64,000 bases of DNA. It comes from Actinomycetota bacterium. GTDB taxonomy: Bacteria; Actinomycetota; Actinomycetes; Nanopelagicales; Nanopelagicaceae. The translations under genes and the position numbers were made by a program. Shown here piece by piece: positions 60,409-64,000 of this stretch (positions within the stretch are counted from its first letter, which is position 1; the number at the start of each line of letters is the position of its first letter). The stretch lies in assembly GCA_947372165.1 (NCBI GenBank), contig CANBSP010000002.1, positions 124,001-188,000 on the forward strand. Direction: 5' to 3'. The notes below the pieces were generated by a model. It did no database searches, had not been told where the DNA came from, and saw nothing but the letters and a program-made list of their open reading frames with translations.

Positions 60409-61158
60409 TCACTGTGTGCGATGAACTTTGTGATTTGCCGCTTGCGCAATCGGGCGAATAACCATGGAGTCAACATTGAAATGTGCCGGCAACATAACGG
60501 ACCAACGGATCGCTTCCGCCACATCCTCGGCAACTAGTGGTGCCGCCACTCCCTTGTAAACATTCTCTGCTTTTTGCACATCGCCAAGTCGGACAAGTGA
60601 GAACTCTTCAGTCTTCACCATCCCTGGCGCGATCTCTGTGACTCGGATTGGCTCGCCATTTAATTCCAGGCGAAGGGTTCGGGCAAGAGATGTCTCGGCA
60701 TGTTTTGCAGCAACATAACTTCCACCATTTTCATAGGCGGTATGTCCTGCCGTTGAGGAGATGATGACGATATGTCCCTCACCATTTTTACGAAGAACAG
60801 GTGTCAAAGCCTTTACGACGCGAACCGTGCCGATGACATTTACGTCATAGGTCTTCTGCCAAATAGCTGGGTCTGACTCCAATACGGGTGAGGCATCGAA
60901 TGCACCCCCTGCGCAATTGATCAAAATATCCAAAGGACGTTCGGCAAAGAGCGCGGCTAAGAGATCGACGCTCGCCTGGTCTGTGACATCGAGTGCGACG
61001 GTCTCAATGTTCTTGTTCTGTGCCGCAAGTTCGGCAAGGCGATCGGTTCTGCGCGCAGCCGCTATGACCTGGTAACCATTTTCGGCAAGTAACAGTGCAG
61101 TGGCAGCACCTATTCCGCTACTTGCACCAGTTACGACTGCGGTCTTCTTGTGGCTCAT
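60409..61158 (-). CDS. Short-chain dehydrogenase/reductase
   Basis: 249-residue NAD(P)-dependent SDR. TGASSGIGAAT (cofactor loop), NCAGGA, IIISSTAGHTAYENGGSYVAAKHAE (Ser-Tyr-Lys catalytic set) and APGMVKTEEF. The YdfG-like branch acts on 3-hydroxy acids such as serine in some bacteria; substrate here unknown. The start overlaps the upstream N-demethylase-like gene by four bases (ATGA), implying a shared pathway or at least coupled synthesis. Confidence 0.9.
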   Translation of the reverse strand: MSHKKTAVVTGASSGIGAATALLLAENGYQVIAAARRTDRLAELAAQNKNIETVALDVTDQASVDLLAALFAERPLDILINCAGGAFDASPVLESDPAIWQKTYDVNVIGTVRVVKALTPVLRKNGEGHIVIISSTAGHTAYENGGSYVAAKHAETSLARTLRLELNGEPIRVTEIAPGMVKTEEFSLVRLGDVQKAENVYKGVAAPLVAEDVAEAIRWSVMLPAHFNVDSMVIRPIAQAANHKVHRTQ

Positions 61159-62039
61159 AGCGCAATCATAAGCGTGCGGACGATTCTCTGGTGATCTGCA
61201 CTCAGGCCCTTATATTCAATGGTTTCCGGGGACATGGATTCGAGAGTGGCGGCAAAGGCGCCTGCCTCATCTGGCCGCGCCATTATCCACGAAAGCGGTT
61301 CGGCTCGATTGCGAATCGTAAAGAGGATCGATTCTGATTCGGCACTTCGGGTGAGAGTCTGGCGTTCGGTACGCCACCAATACATCTGCGGATCCACCGC
61401 TTCGTGAATCGATTCCGGTTGGTGGAGATCACTCGTTGAGTGCAGCGACCAGTTCTTACGCCAGACTGCGCGATCTGATGTGATCTTGTCAAAGGTTGGA
61501 GTCATATATGGCTGTAACCCTTGGGTATAGCCCGGCACCGGCGTATGAATCTGATCAAGGTTTTTGCCAAGTTTTTCAGAGAGCCGCCAACGCGATGGAA
61601 AAAGTACGGCGCCTGCGACAAGGGTCCAAGCTCCTTCAATCTTCTTGAGAAGACAGAGATCTTCGGCGATCACTCGAGAGAGTTCTAAGAGTGGATCTGT
61701 CGAATCGAGATCAGCCGATAGGCCAGTCTCATTGTGACGAATGGAAGAAGCCCCGAACTCGTAATCAGATGCGTGAAAGTTTTTTAGATGAGTGATCATC
61801 GCATCAATGAAATAATCAACCTCGGCATCATAGCCAGGTAATTTCCCGTAGATAATCTCTCGCTTGGTAGCGATGAGGTGAGCTCGCTCGCGTAATTGCG
61901 CAGAGAGATCTGGACCTCCTTCTAGCCATGAGGATGGGTCGAGTGTGCGAAGACCCATTGCCAACTTAAAAGGCTTGCCATCGATCGGCGGTCCATAGAC
62001 ATACTCGGCAGAGTCACTCACGCGGTAATCATCTCGCAT
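61155..62039 (-). CDS. DUF3445 / heme-dependent oxidative N-demethylase-like protein
   Basis: 294-residue protein of the HODM alpha-subunit-like family. YGPPIDGKPFKLAMGLRTLDPSSWLE at the start, LVAGAVLFPSRWRLSEKLGKNLDQIHTPVPGY in the middle and WRTERQTLTRSAESESILFTIRN near the end match that family, whose members use heme to demethylate amines such as dimethylamine. The specific substrate is unknown. TAGCCT lies 5 bases before ATG 62039. Confidence 0.85.
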   Translation of the reverse strand: MRDDYRVSDSAEYVYGPPIDGKPFKLAMGLRTLDPSSWLEGGPDLSAQLRERAHLIATKREIIYGKLPGYDAEVDYFIDAMITHLKNFHASDYEFGASSIRHNETGLSADLDSTDPLLELSRVIAEDLCLLKKIEGAWTLVAGAVLFPSRWRLSEKLGKNLDQIHTPVPGYTQGLQPYMTPTFDKITSDRAVWRKNWSLHSTSDLHQPESIHEAVDPQMYWWRTERQTLTRSAESESILFTIRNRAEPLSWIMARPDEAGAFAATLESMSPETIEYKGLSADHQRIVRTLMIAL

Positions 62040-62044
62040 AGATG

Positions 62045-62050
62045 AGGCTA
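62045..62050 (-). promoter_or_regulatory. -10 box of the N-demethylase-like unit
   Basis: TAGCCT on the minus strand, 5 bases before ATG 62039, slightly closer than usual. Confidence 0.4.
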
Positions 62051-62054
62051 AAGG

Positions 62055-62060
62055 TAGGCT
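62055..62060 (+). promoter_or_regulatory. -10 box of yaaA, leaderless type
   Basis: TAGGCT with a 6-base gap to ATG 62067. Confidence 0.55.
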
Positions 62061-62066
62061 CGCCAG

Positions 62067-62723
62067 ATGTTGATCCTGCTGCCTCCGAGTGAGGGGAAAA
62101 GTTCGCCCGAGACTGGCAAGGCTCTCAACCTCAACACACTTACCGCTGCACGCGAGTTACGTGATGCCCGAACAATTGCGCTCCAAGGATTCCAAGCGCT
62201 CGATCGCTCGTGCGCCAGACCTGCCCATGAGATTTACAGTGGTGTTCTCTATCAATCCCTTGATTGGCAGAACCTGCCCCCAGCAGCACAGGCACGAGGT
62301 GAGAAATCCATCATTATTATCTCGGCGCTCTTTGGAATCGTTGGAATAAACGATGCTATTTGCTCATACAAGGCGAAGATTAAGAATTCAATCTGGCGAG
62401 ATCCGGTCGCCTTCTATCTCGAAGCTAGAAAAGATGATCTGATCGTCGATGCCAGATCTTCCACCTATCAAGGTATTTGGACTCCCCCATCAGAGAAGAC
62501 GGTCTGCATACGTGTCTTCCAGATTAAAGGCGGAAAGAAGAGTGTCATCACACATATGTCAAAGAAGTACCGCGGTGAACTCGTGAGATGGATACTCCAG
62601 AAGAAATCGCCCACAACACCCGAAGAACTCTATGAAATCGCCAGCCAGAAATTTCGCTGCACTCTCACTCCGGCCAAGAAAAAAGAACCGTGGTTTCTCG
62701 ATCTCTTGATCGAGGTTTCGTAA
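62067..62723 (+). CDS. yaaA: YaaA family (DUF328) peroxide-stress protein
   Basis: 218-residue protein with MLILLPPSEGKS at the start, YSGVLYQSLDW and IIIISALFGIVGINDAICSYK, and a C-terminal MSKKYRGELVRWIL segment, all as in YaaA. In E. coli it lowers intracellular iron during peroxide stress and binds DNA. It is divergent from the heme-enzyme-like gene with a 27-bp gap. Confidence 0.92.
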   Translation: MLILLPPSEGKSSPETGKALNLNTLTAARELRDARTIALQGFQALDRSCARPAHEIYSGVLYQSLDWQNLPPAAQARGEKSIIIISALFGIVGINDAICSYKAKIKNSIWRDPVAFYLEARKDDLIVDARSSTYQGIWTPPSEKTVCIRVFQIKGGKKSVITHMSKKYRGELVRWILQKKSPTTPEELYEIASQKFRCTLTPAKKKEPWFLDLLIEVS

Positions 62724-62731
62724 TAAGGAAG

Positions 62732-63058
62732 TTAGTTGCTGCTTGCTTCAGTAATTGGTTGCCCAGCCCATACCCACGACATGATTCCATCTTTAAGATG
62801 GTGAATATCAATGATGCCTCGAGCATTGAGTAATTCGATAGCACCTAACGAGCGCTTTCCACTTCGACAATAGACGGCATAGGTTAGGGATGGATCAAGA
62901 TCGGCGATCTTGATCTCAAAACTTGCATCGTTGTAATCAATCAAGGTCGCCCCAGAAATATGTCCGGCGAGAAATTCTTCAGGAGTGCGAACATCTAAGA
63001 GAAAGATGCCATCTTCTTGCAATGTCTCGGCAAATGAGGCCGGATCCTCGTTAATCAT
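62732..63058 (-). CDS. Rhodanese-domain sulfurtransferase
   Basis: 108-residue single rhodanese domain with LLDVRTPEEFLAGHI and the active-site loop YCRSGKRS. It moves sulfane sulfur or acts as a thiol protein; partner unknown. The start overlaps the GNAT gene stop by four bases. Confidence 0.92.
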   Translation of the reverse strand: MINEDPASFAETLQEDGIFLLDVRTPEEFLAGHISGATLIDYNDASFEIKIADLDPSLTYAVYCRSGKRSLGAIELLNARGIIDIHHLKDGIMSWVWAGQPITEASSN

Positions 63059-63570
63059 TGATGAAGGGTATCTAAAGGAAGCGAATCGCGAATCATATGA
63101 ATATAGAAGAGCCCAGGGCGGCTCGAGCTCGGCATTGGCTCGCCGGCGAAATCAAAGCCCAACGCTTTGTATGCCGCGATCGCCGAATCATTATGGCGCC
63201 AGACGCCAAGTCCCTGGCGGTTCCAGCCACGTGCATCTGCCTCTTGATCTACAAAATTAAAGAGCGCTCGGAAGGCGCCGCTACCTCGTGCGCCTGGATC
63301 GCTCCAGCATCCACCAATCCAGCAGGTAGCACCGTGATCTCCTTCGAGTACTTCAATTGTCATGGCAGCAATGTCGGTGCCATTTCTTGATGCAACTACT
63401 GGCGAAAACTTCTGAAGTTGCTCACGCCACTGATCCTCTGACCAGAGCGATTCAACCTCGTGCTTACCACCAAAGGCCTCAGGATTAATCTCGAGTGAGC
63501 GAAGTCGAATATCTCGATACCGTTGCCAATCATCTGCCGTGAGTAGGTGGACGGGGGTCTGCTCAGTCAT
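63055..63570 (-). CDS. GNAT-family N-acetyltransferase
   Basis: 171-residue acetyltransferase fold. RLRSLEINPEAFGG near the start and WIGGCWSDPGARGSGAFRALFNFV followed by LGVWRHNDSAIAAYKALGFDFAGE form the acetyl-CoA site. Substrate unknown. Coupled to the rhodanese gene after it and overlapping the YdeI-like gene before it by 8 bases. Confidence 0.9.
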   Translation of the reverse strand: MTEQTPVHLLTADDWQRYRDIRLRSLEINPEAFGGKHEVESLWSEDQWREQLQKFSPVVASRNGTDIAAMTIEVLEGDHGATCWIGGCWSDPGARGSGAFRALFNFVDQEADARGWNRQGLGVWRHNDSAIAAYKALGFDFAGEPMPSSSRPGLFYIHMIRDSLPLDTLHQ

Positions 63571-63937
63571 TCAGACCCTTGCCAGCCAAGATCTTTGGTG
63601 CGCATTTCTCAACACGAGCCAGACGAGTCGCCTCTTGTTTTGCAGAGGTGAAATGAAGAAGATAGGCCCGTTGCCGTCCGGGCGTGAGTTTCTTGAAAGC
63701 CGGAAGTAGCCCCGTGGTCTTCTTCAGAGCTGTAGAGATCTCATCTGGAATTGCGAAATCAGCGGCCTTCTTCATCGAAACTTGCACGCCGGATTCTTCA
63801 ATGGCAATTGCCTCATTGAGATATTTCTTGATCGTTGCAGTCGAACTCTTTACCTGGGCTAGGGATGTGAAGCGAATTTGACGAGCCGATTGCACATTCT
63901 CAGTCTGTTGGATCAAGATCTTCTTTGGATCCTTCAT
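63563..63937 (-). CDS. YdeI-family protein, short form
   Basis: 124 residues ending in LTPGRQRAYLLHFTSAKQEATRLARVEKCAPKILAGKGLND, the C-terminal signature of the YdeI/OmpD-associated (bacteriocin-protection-like) family. About 60-70 N-terminal residues of the usual DUF1801 domain are missing. ATG 63937 is preferred because AAAGGTG precedes it; ATG 63952 is the alternative. Function unknown. The last 48 bases of the window show no gene. Confidence 0.82.
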   Translation of the reverse strand: MKDPKKILIQQTENVQSARQIRFTSLAQVKSSTATIKKYLNEAIAIEESGVQVSMKKAADFAIPDEISTALKKTTGLLPAFKKLTPGRQRAYLLHFTSAKQEATRLARVEKCAPKILAGKGLND

Positions 63938-64000
63938 GAGTGCACCTTTCATAAAAAGGATCGCACAATAATTTTTAAAGCCATGGATCAGGAAGACATT

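Noticed and set aside
1-64000. CRISPR arrays, tRNA, rRNA, insertion sequences, prophage
   Set aside because: No spaced direct repeats, cloverleaf-like sequences, transposase motifs or phage genes were seen by reading both strands.

Overview
The window looks like a gene-dense, streamlined actinobacterial chromosome, most likely of the freshwater Nanopelagicales (acI) type. This rests on the following: the actinobacterial block rplS-lepB-rnhB-yraN-comM-dprA, SepH, a DUF7455-type zinc protein, type II DAHP synthase, GlgC with a GlgM-type GT4 glycogen enzyme, a SAM-IV riboswitch on metX, a split lycopene cyclase, Lys/Ala-rich tails on sigma-A and a histone-H1-like protein, short or negative intergenic distances, and a base composition that looks close to half GC by eye. 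The genus is not proven. There is no rRNA, tRNA, CRISPR array, insertion sequence or phage in the window, and no gene-free stretch reaches 300 bases.

Layout. 1-3.6 kb: adenine phosphoribosyltransferase (cut by the left edge) behind an NCS2 purine permease, then phytoene synthase facing the CrtYc/CrtYd lycopene cyclase pair. 3.6-9.6 kb: a TPP-class riboswitch, a PnuC-family (PnuT-like) transporter and a P-loop kinase; a PASTA Ser/Thr kinase; endonuclease IV, an EamA exporter and threonine aldolase. 9.6-17.4 kb: Ogt, DAHP synthase, a PPi-type phosphofructokinase, xylulokinase, glycogen genes and a second EamA protein. 17.4-25.8 kb: era, dprA, comM, yraN, rnhB, lepB, rplS, an inositol-phosphatase-family protein, sepH and a phosphodiesterase-like hydrolase. 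25.8-34 kb: topoisomerase IV subunits (the A subunit lacks its C-terminal domain), an OafA-type acyltransferase, small metal proteins and sigma-A. 34-43 kb: SAM-IV/metX, nadE, panB, MFS, H1-like protein, MarR, M13 peptidase and a ZIP transporter. 43-50 kb: a dipeptide/oligopeptide ABC importer interrupted by a gene on the other strand. 50-64 kb: MFS/tgt, LigB-type dioxygenase, DUF2236 protein, an arginine-polyamine-GABA group, a group II decarboxylase, AlkA, SDR, a heme-dependent N-demethylase-like protein, YaaA, rhodanese, GNAT and a YdeI-family protein.

How it works together. Many genes begin with the same promoter grammar: a TANNNT -10 box whose last T lies 6-7 bases before an ATG or GTG, predicting leaderless mRNAs. 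Riboswitches control vitamin uptake (thiamine-type) and methionine synthesis (SAM-IV). The importer genes and purine, thiamine, queuine-type and polyamine functions suggest a scavenging lifestyle.

The strongest leads for new biology are: a TPP-class riboswitch that seems to have lost its pyrophosphate-sensing internal loop; metX and apt without a normal start codon; a bidirectional promoter in which two leaderless genes share one 7-bp -10 sequence; a 24-bp palindrome at a LigB dioxygenase with a related site at a distant marR gene; and a fully open antisense frame that joins two halves of the peptide-importer operon across an inverted gene.
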